Shown here one piece after another: positions 54,471 through 63,904 of a stretch of 64,000 nt of DNA. The number at the start of each line of letters is the position of its first letter. Position 1 is the stretch's first letter. The position numbers and the translations under genes were made by a program. A model generated the notes under the pieces. That model ran no database searches. It was given only the letters and a program-made list of their open reading frames with translations, and had not been told where the DNA came from. Source of the DNA: Maridesulfovibrio hydrothermalis AM13 = DSM 14728 (GTDB taxonomy: Bacteria > Desulfobacterota > Desulfovibrionia > Desulfovibrionales > Desulfovibrionaceae); the NCBI RefSeq assembly GCF_000331025.1, contig NC_020055.1:124001-188000 (forward strand). Direction: 5' to 3'.

Positions 54471-54556
54471 CAGGCTTACTTCCGGATAACTTTTTTTGTG
54501 ATTTAACGTTGTCATTGACGGACTCTTTTTATCCGTATTAGGAAAGGATTTTTCGT

Positions 54557-54910
54557 ATGGGAAATGTGCTTCAGATCAGAGTCATGGCTCAGACTTACGA
54601 TGAGTCTGAGGTTGAAAAAAAATGGCCGTTTCTAGTAAAAACTGCCTGGGAAGAGCCGCAGACGAAAGGGCGTGCGCATGGAGTTCTTGAACTCGCTGCC
54701 GACCTTAAAGATAGGCTTGAACTGGGCATGATACCGGACGAGAAAGCGGAGGCCATGAGTGAATCTATTCGCAAGGTTTATGAATTAAAATTGCGTCTGG
54801 AGACAGCTCTGGGTGACTGGAAGGCTTCTGAAGCCAATACGATCAGTTATGATCTTGAAGAAGAATTAAGTGTTGCCGAGAAGATAGCAGCGCAAAGAAA
54901 ATACAGATAA
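54557..54910 (+). CDS. Small cytoplasmic protein of unknown function
   Basis: 117 residues, acidic and helical (LELAADLKDRLELGMIPDEKAEAMSESIRKVYELKLRLETALG), with no signal peptide. I do not recognise the family. GGAAAGG precedes the ATG; ssb starts 13 bp after its stop, so they form an operon and the protein may relate to DNA maintenance (weak inference from location). Confidence 0.6.
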   Translation: MGNVLQIRVMAQTYDESEVEKKWPFLVKTAWEEPQTKGRAHGVLELAADLKDRLELGMIPDEKAEAMSESIRKVYELKLRLETALGDWKASEANTISYDLEEELSVAEKIAAQRKYR

Positions 54911-54923
54911 ATGGGGGCCGCAA

Positions 54924-55499
54924 ATGGCAGGAAGTATGAATAAAGTAATTTTGATAGGACGTATCGGGCAGGATCCGAAATTGTCGTACACAACATCCGG
55001 TCAGGCTGTTGCCAACCTGTCGATCGCAACCGATGAAGGTTACAAAGACCGTAACTCCGGGCAGAAGGTTGAAAAAACAGAATGGCATCGCGTTGTAGCG
55101 TGGCGTCAGACTGCCGAGTTCATTGGCAAGTACCTTTCCAAAGGCCGCCTTGTAATGGTTGAAGGCAAGCTTCAGACTCGTAAATGGCAGGACCAGAACG
55201 GGCAGGATCGCTATACTACTGAAATCGTGGCTAATAACGTTCAGGGGCTGGATAGCAGACAGAACGATGGTGGCGGGTATCAGGGCCAGCAGCAGGGGCA
55301 GTACAATAACCAGCAGGGCCAGCAGCAGGGACAGTACAACCAGCAGCAGGGACAGTATAATAACCAGCAACCAGCTCAGCAGCCCGGTCAACAACCCCAG
55401 CAGCAACAGGCTCAGCAGGGCGGCGGCTTTGGCGATGACGAAGATCTCGGTCCCGCATTTCCATCCGAAGCCAGCGGGATGGACGAAGTTCCATTTTAA
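54924..55499 (+). CDS. ssb: Single-stranded DNA-binding protein
   Basis: 191 residues: an OB fold (about 5-112, NKVILIGRIGQDPKL, WHRVVAWRQTAEFIGKYL, GKLQTRKWQDQNG) and a low-complexity linker made of Gln/Gly/Tyr/Asn repeats (GQQQGQYNNQQ) from 117 to 168. The tail ends GMDEVPF, the acidic SSB tip that recruits other DNA-repair proteins. It follows the 117-residue gene by 13 bp. Confidence 0.96.
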   Translation: MAGSMNKVILIGRIGQDPKLSYTTSGQAVANLSIATDEGYKDRNSGQKVEKTEWHRVVAWRQTAEFIGKYLSKGRLVMVEGKLQTRKWQDQNGQDRYTTEIVANNVQGLDSRQNDGGGYQGQQQGQYNNQQGQQQGQYNQQQGQYNNQQPAQQPGQQPQQQQAQQGGGFGDDEDLGPAFPSEASGMDEVPF

Positions 55500-55560
55500 T
55501 TTCGGGATGCATAAACGGATAGGGCAAAGTGCTTTGTCTCTGAAAGTAGATTCATATGAA

Positions 55561-55590
55561 AGAGGGTGCTTAAGTACCCTCTTTTTTTTA
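55561..55590 (+). terminator. Terminator of the ssb operon
   Basis: AGAGGGT pairs with ACCCTCT around a short loop, followed by eight T. Confidence 0.88.
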
Positions 55591-55680
55591 TGAAAGTCCG
55601 TATGGGGATGTTTCGGAATTATGACTTGTTCAGGTCAGATTGGTTCTGAATTGTAAGTATATATTCATGTCGCTATTTTA

Positions 55681-55725
55681 TAATAAAGAAGGACAGCTCT
55701 GTACTAGAGCTGTCCTTCTTTATTA
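55681..55725 (-). terminator. Terminator of the amtB-glnB operon
   Basis: A perfect 20-bp inverted repeat with a 5-nt loop (TAATAAAGAAGGACAGCTCT and its complement), about 110 bp beyond the PII stop. Its A/T-rich outer arms give U-runs on both strands, so it can act bidirectionally between the convergent ssb and PII genes. Confidence 0.85.
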
Positions 55726-55834
55726 TTTGAATTTATTTTTAGAGAAAAGGTTAAAGTGCGCTACTTTTTATGTCGTAACCTCAGTGATATCGGACTTATG
55801 GGGTATAAGGTTAGATGATTTTTCTGTGAGTTTT

Positions 55835-56191
<357 letters not shown>

Positions 56192-56205
56192 TTAATAACC
56201 GGGAA

Positions 56206-57426
56206 TTAATGCTGGTACGCGCCTTCGCTATGTTCGCTGGTATCCATGCCTTCTTCTTCTGATTTTTGATCCATCCGCAGAGGCGATACTGCGTTGATAG
56301 CTTTTAGCAGAAGATAGCTGATAAGCAGAGTGTAACCACCTACGATAAATATGCCTTTAAACTGGGCAATCATCAAGTCTGTATTTCCGAATATCAGTCC
56401 GTCCGCGCCGCCGGGATTGATGGCGGTGGAGGAGAAAATTCCAAGGCAAATTGTGCCTAAAAGTCCACCAACTCCGTGGATACCGACAACGTCAAGGCTG
56501 TCATCGTACCCCATTCTGGATTTAGCCATAACAGCTCCGTAGCAAATCAGTCCGCCTGAAAGACCGATGATTACCGCTGAGTTGGGACTGACAAAACCTG
56601 CCGCAGGGGTGATGGTGGCAAGCCCTGCAATAGCACCCGAAGCTGCGCCCAGAGATGTAGGTTTGCCATTATGATACCATTCAATGCCGCACCATGCAGC
56701 CATGCCAGCCATAGCGGCAATGTGAGTTGCAACGAATGCTCCGGCTGCAATACCGTCCGCAGCCAGTGCGCTGCCGCTGTTGAATCCGAACCACCCGAAC
56801 CAGAGCAGGCCGGTTCCGAGCAGGGTCATGGTCAGGTTATGAGGGATGAACATGCGTTTGCCGTAACCTGTGCGAGGTCCGATGAAGATGCAGGCCACAA
56901 GAGCTGCAACACCGCAGGTCAGGTGAACAACCAGACCTCCGGCAAAATCCAGCACACCCATTTCTGCAAGAAATCCTCCGCCCCATATCCAATGACAGAC
57001 AGGGTTGTAGACCAGAATAGACCAAAGAAGGCTGAAAGCGATAAAGGGTGCAAAGCGTACTCTTTCAGCAAAGGCTCCGGTTATTAGTGCGGGAGTGATG
57101 ACTGCGAACATGCATTGGTAGATCATGAAAACAGTTTGCGGAATAGTGGTAGCGTATGTTTCGCTAGGTGCTCCTGTCACTCCGTTCAGGGCGAAAAAAC
57201 TTAAGTCACCGATAAAACCGCCTATATCCGGCCCGAAAGACATGGTGTAGCCGATGTAAATCCATTCGATGCTAATGACTGAAATCATAATGAAGCTTTG
57301 CATGATGGTACCGAGCACGTTTTTGCTGCGTACCATACCTGCGTAAAACAGGGCAAGCCCCGGTATCATCAGCAGAACCAGTGCCGCTGAAATAAGAATA
57401 AACGCAGTGTCTCCGGTGTTTATCAT
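56206..57426 (-). CDS. amtB: Ammonium transporter AmtB
   Basis: 406 residues, about eleven membrane helices. Signature segments are clear: DFAGGLVVHLTCGVAALVA, FGWFGFNSGSALAADGIAAGAFVATHIAA and DVVGIHGVGGLLGTI with the twin-histidine pore site. It starts with ATG behind CAGGAG. No typical sigma-54 or NtrC site is evident upstream. Confidence 0.95.
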   Translation of the reverse strand: MINTGDTAFILISAALVLLMIPGLALFYAGMVRSKNVLGTIMQSFIMISVISIEWIYIGYTMSFGPDIGGFIGDLSFFALNGVTGAPSETYATTIPQTVFMIYQCMFAVITPALITGAFAERVRFAPFIAFSLLWSILVYNPVCHWIWGGGFLAEMGVLDFAGGLVVHLTCGVAALVACIFIGPRTGYGKRMFIPHNLTMTLLGTGLLWFGWFGFNSGSALAADGIAAGAFVATHIAAMAGMAAWCGIEWYHNGKPTSLGAASGAIAGLATITPAAGFVSPNSAVIIGLSGGLICYGAVMAKSRMGYDDSLDVVGIHGVGGLLGTICLGIFSSTAINPGGADGLIFGNTDLMIAQFKGIFIVGGYTLLISYLLLKAINAVSPLRMDQKSEEEGMDTSEHSEGAYQH

Positions 57427-57963
57427 TTTTTACTCCTGATCGGGCCGGTTGAAAAAGCAGGCCGATGTGATGAAAAGTAACCTTCCAAATGGTAATCGTG
57501 ACAGGCGATTGTGGATATGTGCAAATTTGGAAGTAGGATTAAATGAATTAACAATAATGTGTTGTTTGCTAATTTTGAATTTGTACTCAACTACAAAATG
57601 ATAACAAAACTGTCAACTATTAGGTTTAATGCAAGCAGCAAGTGGTTGATTATGTTTTTTTTGTATTTTAAGTTAAAACAGTGGGTGTGTATTTAGCGTT
57701 TTTTAAAAAAAGGAGGTGAAATTATATTTTTTATGAACTGTCATACAAATATGTAATATTTGTTGTTGAAAATTGAGGCTGGAAAAGGTGGATTTTTATT
57801 GACAGGTATCTTTTTTTATAAAATTTGATAAATTTGCAAATCCATATAGAATTGCGCAGATATGCTGGCGATGAAGCGAGATTGGCGGTCAGAAGATAGA
57901 TTTATACGGGCCTGAATAATAGATGCATTATGGATGTGCGAGGGGGGAACTAAACGGCTCCGG
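57427..57963. other. AT-rich intergenic region upstream of amtB
   Basis: 537 bp between divergent-facing minus-strand genes. At 57711-57719 there is a perfect Shine-Dalgarno-like AGGAGGTGA on the plus strand; the next ATG is about 17 nt on and opens a frame of only seven codons, so it may be an untranslated or leader element. I see no CDS that I can support. Confidence 0.4.
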
Positions 57964-58443
57964 CTAATGGATCAATTCAGGGAACATCTTTTTAACGATA
58001 GACGAAGCTTGCTGAGTGGCCATTATTGCCCCGAACTCACTGATGAAAGGTTTAAGCTCATCTATCAGGAAGGGGATTTTTTCAATGCAGGCGGTTGCGG
58101 TATCAAATTCATCAGCAGTGCTGTTTGTTGCCGGTGTTATCTGGTAAATATGGCATGAAAGTTTCCATGCCACCTGTAAATCACGGTATGCGTATCGATA
58201 CTCTTTTAAGTTGATGTATGATTGCCCTCTGACCATAAATGCTTGAGCTTTCAGCTTGTTAGAAGTGTCAGAGTCAATTATGTCGGTAAGCTTTGTTACG
58301 GCTGCCTCATAGTTTTTTTCTTTGTTATATTGGTGTGCCTGATTCAGTGAACTTGTAATGAACGAGCAGCCTGCTGTTGTCAGCATGGTCAGGGTCAGCA
58401 TCGTACTGAGCAGTGCGTGAGTCCATTTATACACCTTATTCAT
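57964..58443 (-). CDS. TPR-containing lipoprotein
   Basis: 159 residues. A lipoprotein signal ends in TTAGC with the lipidated Cys at residue 26. Two or three TPR-like helices follow (NQAHQYNKEKNYEAAVTKLTDII and AQAFMVRGQSYINLKEYRYAYRDLQVA). Outer-membrane anchored and helical, perhaps an assembly helper. It is not close to a partner gene. Function unknown. Confidence 0.65.
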   Translation of the reverse strand: MNKVYKWTHALLSTMLTLTMLTTAGCSFITSSLNQAHQYNKEKNYEAAVTKLTDIIDSDTSNKLKAQAFMVRGQSYINLKEYRYAYRDLQVAWKLSCHIYQITPATNSTADEFDTATACIEKIPFLIDELKPFISEFGAIMATQQASSIVKKMFPELIH

Positions 58444-58487
58444 ATTATGCAGTATTGCACAACGGCGTGTGTGGTGTCTATAATCTG

Positions 58488-59162
58488 TTATTTTATTAAC
58501 GGTTGTCGAACGGGATCAGCACTCTCGCTAGGGGGGATATTGTCACTAAGTTCGCGTGATTGGTCTTCTTTGATATCCAGAAATTTGACCTTGTATCCGC
58601 AGGAACAATCAAGATCGGTTTGTTCGCGGCAAACTCCGGCATAGATGGGAAGCTTATTTGTCAGTGATGATATTTTTAAATGCAGGAAAGTATGGCCTGA
58701 TAGATCGGCATCAGTGTGGAAAGTGCATCCATGTTCAAATAAATCATGAATTGTCCCAGTTACAGTTGTCCTCATGGCAGGGTCATTCTCAAGGCTGATT
58801 TCTACCGGTATACTAACTGAGATCGCACATGACGATCCTGTTCTGATACAGCATTGCTTAAGGCATCTGCATATAAAGTCTTCATGGTCATCCAGACATA
58901 TTGGGCGGTCTGCCTCTTCCAGTGTGCGCATTATGGGCGTTTTTGCTGAAAGAGAGAGAATTCTGTCCCGTTTACAGCATGGAGTCTGCATCATTTTACG
59001 CATATCCAGAATCATGCCGGAGTAGTTTTTTTCCAGCATGGCGCAGCAGATGCTATCCGGGCAGGAGCAGAACTCTACATCAATATGTTCCGTTAATTCA
59101 GTCTGGTCGTAGGCAGCAGGATTGTCAGTGAAGACGATAATCTGATTGTTTTGTTGTAGCAT
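58488..59162 (-). CDS. PilZ-like protein with degenerate c-di-GMP motifs
   Basis: 224 residues. The first half (about 1-100) is a receiver-like domain (NYSGMILDMRKMMQTPCCKR). The second half resembles PilZ, but the RxxxR motif is missing and the DxSxxG motif reads DLFEHGC, so it probably does not bind c-di-GMP in the usual way. It is a paralogue of the protein at 59961-60605 (shared pattern NKLPIYAG/A, VKFLDIKEDQS and VKFISIQEDQS). It has many cysteines in the first half. Confidence 0.68.
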   Translation of the reverse strand: MLQQNNQIIVFTDNPAAYDQTELTEHIDVEFCSCPDSICCAMLEKNYSGMILDMRKMMQTPCCKRDRILSLSAKTPIMRTLEEADRPICLDDHEDFICRCLKQCCIRTGSSCAISVSIPVEISLENDPAMRTTVTGTIHDLFEHGCTFHTDADLSGHTFLHLKISSLTNKLPIYAGVCREQTDLDCSCGYKVKFLDIKEDQSRELSDNIPPSESADPVRQPLIK

Positions 59163-59312
59163 TTAAATAAACCTTTTGCGCTGATAGATTATTGAAAAAT
59201 GATTCGTCGGAATCGCGGAGCGAATCACAGCATTTATTGGCCGATAACAAATGCCGGAGACGTTACCCTTCTGCATACAGGAGGGGATTGGGAGATTCGC
59301 CCCGCGAAATTT

Positions 59313-59639
59313 CTACTTGTCGTTATCTTCGGTCTTTTCGCCGATGTATTTCCAATGGCATGGAGGGATGGTTATGTGCATGTCTGCCTCTAATTCGGGC
59401 ACATGAAACAGGAAGTAGAGATGCTTTGAGGGAGGGGCGTTAAACAGATTGCCTTTCATGTGCTGCTTGATAATTCCTTCGGGCAGGCCGTGTGTTATTG
59501 CCAGTTTCTTGATACCCAGCCCGATCCGGATCATGGCTTCCTGTGTGAAGTACACATCCATCAGGGATATTCTTGAGGTCATACGGTCATTTAATTTTAC
59601 ATCACCGCCGCAACCGCACATTTTTTCATCGATAAACAT
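59313..59639 (-). CDS. Small protein of unknown function, predicted Fur-regulated
   Basis: 108 residues from the ATG behind a strong AGGAGG site. The N-terminus has MCGCGG, and later PPCHWKY; the body is mostly helical. I recognise no family. Its promoter (TTGACA-N17-TTAATT) overlaps a Fur-like palindrome at 59671-59695, so expression may fall when iron is ample. It lies between the two PilZ paralogues on the same strand, but each has its own spacing. Confidence 0.62.
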   Translation of the reverse strand: MFIDEKMCGCGGDVKLNDRMTSRISLMDVYFTQEAMIRIGLGIKKLAITHGLPEGIIKQHMKGNLFNAPPSKHLYFLFHVPELEADMHITIPPCHWKYIGEKTEDNDK

Positions 59640-59670
59640 ATCAACCTCCTCGGTATGATTATTTGTCCTT

Positions 59671-59695
59671 ATTGAAAATGAATTTCGTTTTCAAT
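59671..59695 (-). promoter_or_regulatory. Fur-like operator palindrome
   Basis: ATTGAAAA and TTTTCAAT form 8-bp perfect arms about a 9-nt centre. It covers the end of the -10 box and the start site of the promoter on the minus strand, which is the place for a repressor. Similar TGAAAAT palindromes are typical of Fur boxes in Desulfovibrio. Confidence 0.48.
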
Positions 59696-59721
59696 TAAAG
59701 CGTATGAGGGAAAATTGTCAA
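59693..59721 (-). promoter_or_regulatory. Sigma-70 promoter of the 108-residue protein gene
   Basis: On the minus strand, TTGACA, 17-nt spacer, TTAATT: consensus -35 and good spacing. It lies 54 bp upstream of the ATG and is partly covered by the Fur-like palindrome. Confidence 0.62.
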
Positions 59722-59960
59722 TCAAAATTTGAAACTTTTTGCATTAATCAGAGGAAATAAAGGAATGGTTTTTAAACTTGATTTTGACTTGCGTAATTAA
59801 GGATGTGTTAAACGCGTAATCAGTAAGGAAAGGGTATCAGAAAACGGAAAAACGTTGCTCAGCGGCAAGCTTGTGCAGAGTTTGCTATAAACTGATGCCA
59901 ATAAAAAAATATCAGCACATCATTTCAAACAAAAAGAATCTACTTATAAGGAGTGTATTC
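59722..59960. other. Intergenic stretch upstream of the Fur-like promoter
   Basis: About 240 bp of AT-rich sequence between the promoter just described and the end of the next PilZ gene. I see no gene. Confidence 0.4.
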
Positions 59961-60605
59961 TTATGTTGATGGAGAGTACTTTTTGACCAGTTCAGCCGAC
60001 TGATCTTCCTGAATACTGATAAATTTGACCCCGTATCCATAAAGTTTGTCAGGGCCGTTTTTTGTCCAGCACAGCGCAGCGTAGATGGGGAGTTTGTTGG
60101 AGATATCGTTGATTTTTATGTGGATGAATTTATTTTCGGAAAAATCGGTTCTGGTCTCAATAAAACATCCTGTTTCAGAAATATTACGGATTGTCCCGCT
60201 GAAATCAGATGCCATTGCGTGATCATTATCACAGCTGATCTGAATTTGCAGGTCCACCTCTGTCCGTTCAAAGCGGCGTATCCGGCCTTTCTTTTTGGTT
60301 TTGCAATTGTTGATAAACTGGTCAGGGTCATCGACCAGATCGGCTGTTTTTGATTTAGCCCGAGTTCGCAGGACAGGCTTACTGGCCGCAAAAGCGAAAA
60401 TTTTATTTCGTTCTAAAGCAGGAGTGTCCATAACTTTGTGCATTTCAAGGATAAGTCCTGCATGTTCTGTCTTTAGCATTTCTTCAAAGAAGCTATCGAG
60501 ATCAGTGCAGAATTTGATGTCGAGTTTTGAATGAATATTCATACCCTGATAAGGCAAATGGCTGTCAACAAAAGCTATGACAAAAATTCTATCTGTGCCG
60601 GGCAT
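59961..60605 (-). CDS. PilZ-domain protein with receiver-like N-terminus
   Basis: 214 residues, from the ATG behind AGGAGGAG. A receiver-like first half (LILEMHKVMDTPALERNKIFAF) and a PilZ domain with the motifs RRFER and NISETGCFI, so it should bind c-di-GMP. It is paralogous to the protein at 58488-59162, whose motifs are degenerate. The function is probably signalling to surface or motility machinery (inference). Confidence 0.78.
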   Translation of the reverse strand: MPGTDRIFVIAFVDSHLPYQGMNIHSKLDIKFCTDLDSFFEEMLKTEHAGLILEMHKVMDTPALERNKIFAFAASKPVLRTRAKSKTADLVDDPDQFINNCKTKKKGRIRRFERTEVDLQIQISCDNDHAMASDFSGTIRNISETGCFIETRTDFSENKFIHIKINDISNKLPIYAALCWTKNGPDKLYGYGVKFISIQEDQSAELVKKYSPST

Positions 60606-60626
60606 GGCTCCTCCTGCTTATTAAAC

Positions 60627-60654
60627 CCCCGGAATCCTGACTGGGATTCCGGGG
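60627..60654 (-). terminator. Hairpin after the SNF2 gene
   Basis: CCCCGGAATCC and GGATTCCGGGG form an 11-bp stem with a 6-nt loop; on the minus strand it runs into GTTTAAT. The T-run is weak, but the stem is strong. Confidence 0.65.
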
Positions 60655-60694
60655 CAACTTGAGAGGTTCACGTCATCATCATGTTACGTTGCGG

Positions 60695-63600
60695 TTAAAT
60701 TTCGAATAACATTTCAAGGTCGTCACGGGTAAGTGATTTGAGTGCTGATTGGCCGGGAATAATGGCATCCGCAACACTTTTCTTCATTTCCTGCAGGCCG
60801 AGAATTTTTTCCTCAACAGTATTTTGACAGATCATCTTATAGGCAAATACCTGACGTTTCTGACCGATACGATGGGTACGGTCAGTAACCTGATTTTCAA
60901 CTGCCGGGTTCCACCACGGATCGTAATGGATTACGTAGTCAGCCGAGGTCAGGTTGAGTCCTGTTCCGCCTGCTTTCAGAGAAATCAGGAAGATAGGGAT
61001 ATCCGGACTGTCGTTAAACTTATCCACCTGTTCGAAACGGTCTTTGCTGGAGCCGTCAAGGTAGGTGAAAGGAATATCTTTAATGGTCAGCCATGAGCGG
61101 ATGATATGCAGCATCTGTACGAACTGCGAAAAGACCAGCACTTTATGCCCGCCTTCGACTACATCAAAAATGAGATCTTTGAATGCGTCAAATTTACCGG
61201 ACGGCAGGTTAGTGGAAAGGCCGGGCATGTCCAGTTTAAGCAGTCTGGGATGACAGCAGATCTGGCGTAGCTTGAGCAGGGCATCAAGGATAGACATCTG
61301 GCTCTTAGCCATGCCTTTTTCATCGACATCTCTGAGAACCTGATCCTTGAGTCGTTTAGCCAGAGCTGTATAAAGCTCCCGCTGTTCATCAATGAGTTCG
61401 CAATAATGTACGGTTTCAATTTTGGGCGGAAGATCCTTGGCAACTTCGGACTTGGTCCGGCGCAGGATAAACGGCTGAACCCTTGTGCGCAGGTAGTTGA
61501 GAGTCTCTTCGTCCCCGTCCTTGATGGGTTTTACAATTCCACGCTGGAAGGAGTGCTGCGAGCTTAAGAAGCCGGGCATGAGGAACTCGAACAGGGACCA
61601 CAGCTCAAAGAGATTATTCTCAATAGGCGTACCGGAGAGGCAGAGCCTCATGTCTGATTTCAGCTTGCGCACAGACTTGGCAGTGATGGTATTCGGGTTC
61701 TTGATATTCTGGGCTTCATCAAGGATTACAGATGTATAATCATGCTTGAGCAGTTCTTCCAGATCACGGCGCAGCAGCGCATAGGTTGTTACAACAATTG
61801 TTGAATCACTGATCTTTTTGAATAGCTCTTCGCGTCTGGAACCGTAAATTGTCAGCAATGAAAGTTGCGGGACAAATTTTTGTGCCTCACGTTCCCAGTT
61901 GGGAAGAACAGAGGTCGGCACAATAATCAGGTTCGGTCCGGTAATGCCTCTTTCATGCAGTGACAGGATGAAAGAGAGGGTCTGGATGGTTTTACCCAGT
62001 CCCATTTCATCAGCCAGAATACCGCCAAAGTGGTATTCACGCAGAAAGTTGAGGTAACTTAAGCCCTGCACCTGATAGGGACGCAGTGTTGCGTCAAGCC
62101 CTTTGGGCTGTTCGAGCATTTTAATTTCGTCAAAATTCTGAATCTTTTCCCGGAGCTTTACAAACTGCTCATCGGTTTTGGTATTCGGAAGGTCTTCGAT
62201 AATGCTGTCCAGCACAGGAGTCTCATACTGCTCAAAATGTTGTCTTGGCGGCTGTTCCGGATCGTAACCAAGAGCTTTGAGTTTGTGACTGAGCTTCTTG
62301 AGCCATGATTCCGGCAGGCTTGTATAGGAACCGTCTTTAAGTTGAACGTAGCGTTTGCCCTGACTCCATGCTTCCCAGATTTTATCGATGGGAACACGCT
62401 GGTCGTCGTACTCGACATTGATGTCGAGGTTGAACCATTTATTGTCTTCATCCGTTTCAACTTCAGCGACAATCTGAGGCGTGGTGAGCCTTACTTTGTA
62501 GCGGGTAAGGTTCTTTTCTCCATAAATTCTGTAAGCTTCGACAAGCTGCGGATAGTAATCCAGCAGGAACGTAATTGCCGCCTCCTGTTCCATGAACCAG
62601 ATGGAATTATTCCGCGGCTGAAAACCCATGTCCTGAAGCTCTGAGAACAGCTGAGCCTCTTCGTCCTGTGCACGGCGCACAAGGTAGGATTTATCTCCAT
62701 CCTTGTAACTTCCGGTCTGCAGGTCCGGGTTAGGTTCTCCCATGGGAACTTCGCCGTGTTCAGTATCGTAAGTGTTGTCGATTCTGATGGTCAGCAGCGA
62801 TCCTTCCTCATTGAGGAAAAGCTTGGGATTAAAAGTTGCCGGAACAAAGAACGGCTGCATTTTTTCAAGAAATTCTTCGTGATCATGCAGGTCGGAAGCA
62901 GGAATCTGAGTCCAGACACGGTCAAGAAACTCCGGAATATCTGCCGGAGGAATCTCTGGATTCTGGAGTCTCATCTCCTGTACCAGCTTGGGCGCAAGGG
63001 TAGTCTGGACAGGGTAGAAACCATGCTTCCAGTATACCCAGAGCGGTAGTCTGCCATAAAAGAATACTTCATCATCATCCATGATAGAGAAGGGTGGTTT
63101 ACCTTCATCTGACAGGAGGATGTCAAATTTTAAGCCCTCTTCCGAAAGTTCGGGAGAAAGTTTAAGCTGCATGGTTCTGCTTTCGATGCGGATGGGAATA
63201 TCCGTGTCCCTGAGGAACAGGTAATATTCATCCTTGATGGCCGTGAAAAACCATGCGTGCAGCCCAGCCGGGATGTCTACACGGTGTCCGCGGTAATCAA
63301 GGAAATGACCGATCTGTTCACCAACCAGCGGCAGGTTTGGAGATGTCTCACTCCATTCCGGCTTTTCGATGATAGTTTCAAGGTCGATTTCGTTCTGGAC
63401 CTGTGAAAGTCCGGATTTGTTTTGTCTGGCTCTGAAAAAAGCAACCTGCAACCTTTCCGGCTCAGGATACATGCGGTAGATAATGTAATGTTTGCCTGCT
63501 TCCGGTTCAAGTTCTGTAGCGAAAAATGATCGGAAATTCTGCCGCCAGTCAGCTTGTTTCTGGGACTCGGCTTTTTGTTCTTCGGAATCAAGTGAAAGCA

Positions 63601-63904
63601 GTAGTTTAAGTGCAGCAGCCCCCACGTGTCTGCATACACCGGAAAAGGACTCTGGGCAGTTGCAATAATGATTTATGCTTTCTTCCGCCAGATTAAGCCC
63701 TAATTCTGTAGAATAAATTTGAAAGTCGTCGCCCTGAATAGAGGCGTCAACATCCCAATATCTTTCGCGTTTTTTAAGATCAAGTTTCTGTACACCATCA
63801 GCGTTGACAATAGTGCGTGCGCCTTCCAGAATGTATTCTGGAACGGTTCCGGAAACAAATGATTTAAGAATCGACTTTACGACAGTTTCTTCGTTTTGAG
63901 ACAT
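60695..63904 (-). CDS. SNF2-family ATPase with N-terminal SWIM zinc finger
   Basis: 1069 residues. A SWIM-type zinc motif (C81-x-C83, C91-x-H93) lies near the N-terminus, followed by a long linker. The C-terminal helicase is a complete SNF2 core: motif I DEMGLGKT, motif II VILDEAQNIKN (DEAQ), motif III LSGTPIENN and motif VI THRIGQKRQ. Proteins of this build are common in bacteria, remodel nucleoprotein and are often linked to transcription recycling (RapA-like) or to anti-phage systems, but I see no such system here. The gene has its own promoter region; GGGGG lies ahead of the ATG. Confidence 0.9.
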   Translation of the reverse strand: MSQNEETVVKSILKSFVSGTVPEYILEGARTIVNADGVQKLDLKKRERYWDVDASIQGDDFQIYSTELGLNLAEESINHYCNCPESFSGVCRHVGAAALKLLLSLDSEEQKAESQKQADWRQNFRSFFATELEPEAGKHYIIYRMYPEPERLQVAFFRARQNKSGLSQVQNEIDLETIIEKPEWSETSPNLPLVGEQIGHFLDYRGHRVDIPAGLHAWFFTAIKDEYYLFLRDTDIPIRIESRTMQLKLSPELSEEGLKFDILLSDEGKPPFSIMDDDEVFFYGRLPLWVYWKHGFYPVQTTLAPKLVQEMRLQNPEIPPADIPEFLDRVWTQIPASDLHDHEEFLEKMQPFFVPATFNPKLFLNEEGSLLTIRIDNTYDTEHGEVPMGEPNPDLQTGSYKDGDKSYLVRRAQDEEAQLFSELQDMGFQPRNNSIWFMEQEAAITFLLDYYPQLVEAYRIYGEKNLTRYKVRLTTPQIVAEVETDEDNKWFNLDINVEYDDQRVPIDKIWEAWSQGKRYVQLKDGSYTSLPESWLKKLSHKLKALGYDPEQPPRQHFEQYETPVLDSIIEDLPNTKTDEQFVKLREKIQNFDEIKMLEQPKGLDATLRPYQVQGLSYLNFLREYHFGGILADEMGLGKTIQTLSFILSLHERGITGPNLIIVPTSVLPNWEREAQKFVPQLSLLTIYGSRREELFKKISDSTIVVTTYALLRRDLEELLKHDYTSVILDEAQNIKNPNTITAKSVRKLKSDMRLCLSGTPIENNLFELWSLFEFLMPGFLSSQHSFQRGIVKPIKDGDEETLNYLRTRVQPFILRRTKSEVAKDLPPKIETVHYCELIDEQRELYTALAKRLKDQVLRDVDEKGMAKSQMSILDALLKLRQICCHPRLLKLDMPGLSTNLPSGKFDAFKDLIFDVVEGGHKVLVFSQFVQMLHIIRSWLTIKDIPFTYLDGSSKDRFEQVDKFNDSPDIPIFLISLKAGGTGLNLTSADYVIHYDPWWNPAVENQVTDRTHRIGQKRQVFAYKMICQNTVEEKILGLQEMKKSVADAIIPGQSALKSLTRDDLEMLFEI

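Noticed and set aside
55159-55593. Open frames of 98-144 codons overlapping ssb on both strands
   Set aside because: They come from the Gln/Gly repeat linker of ssb, which leaves all frames open; the compositions (Ser/Arg-rich, Ala/Gly-rich) are artefacts.
57427-57620. Sigma-54 or NtrC sites upstream of amtB
   Set aside because: I looked for GG-N10-GC type promoters on the minus strand and for GCAC-N7-type sites, and found none that fit.
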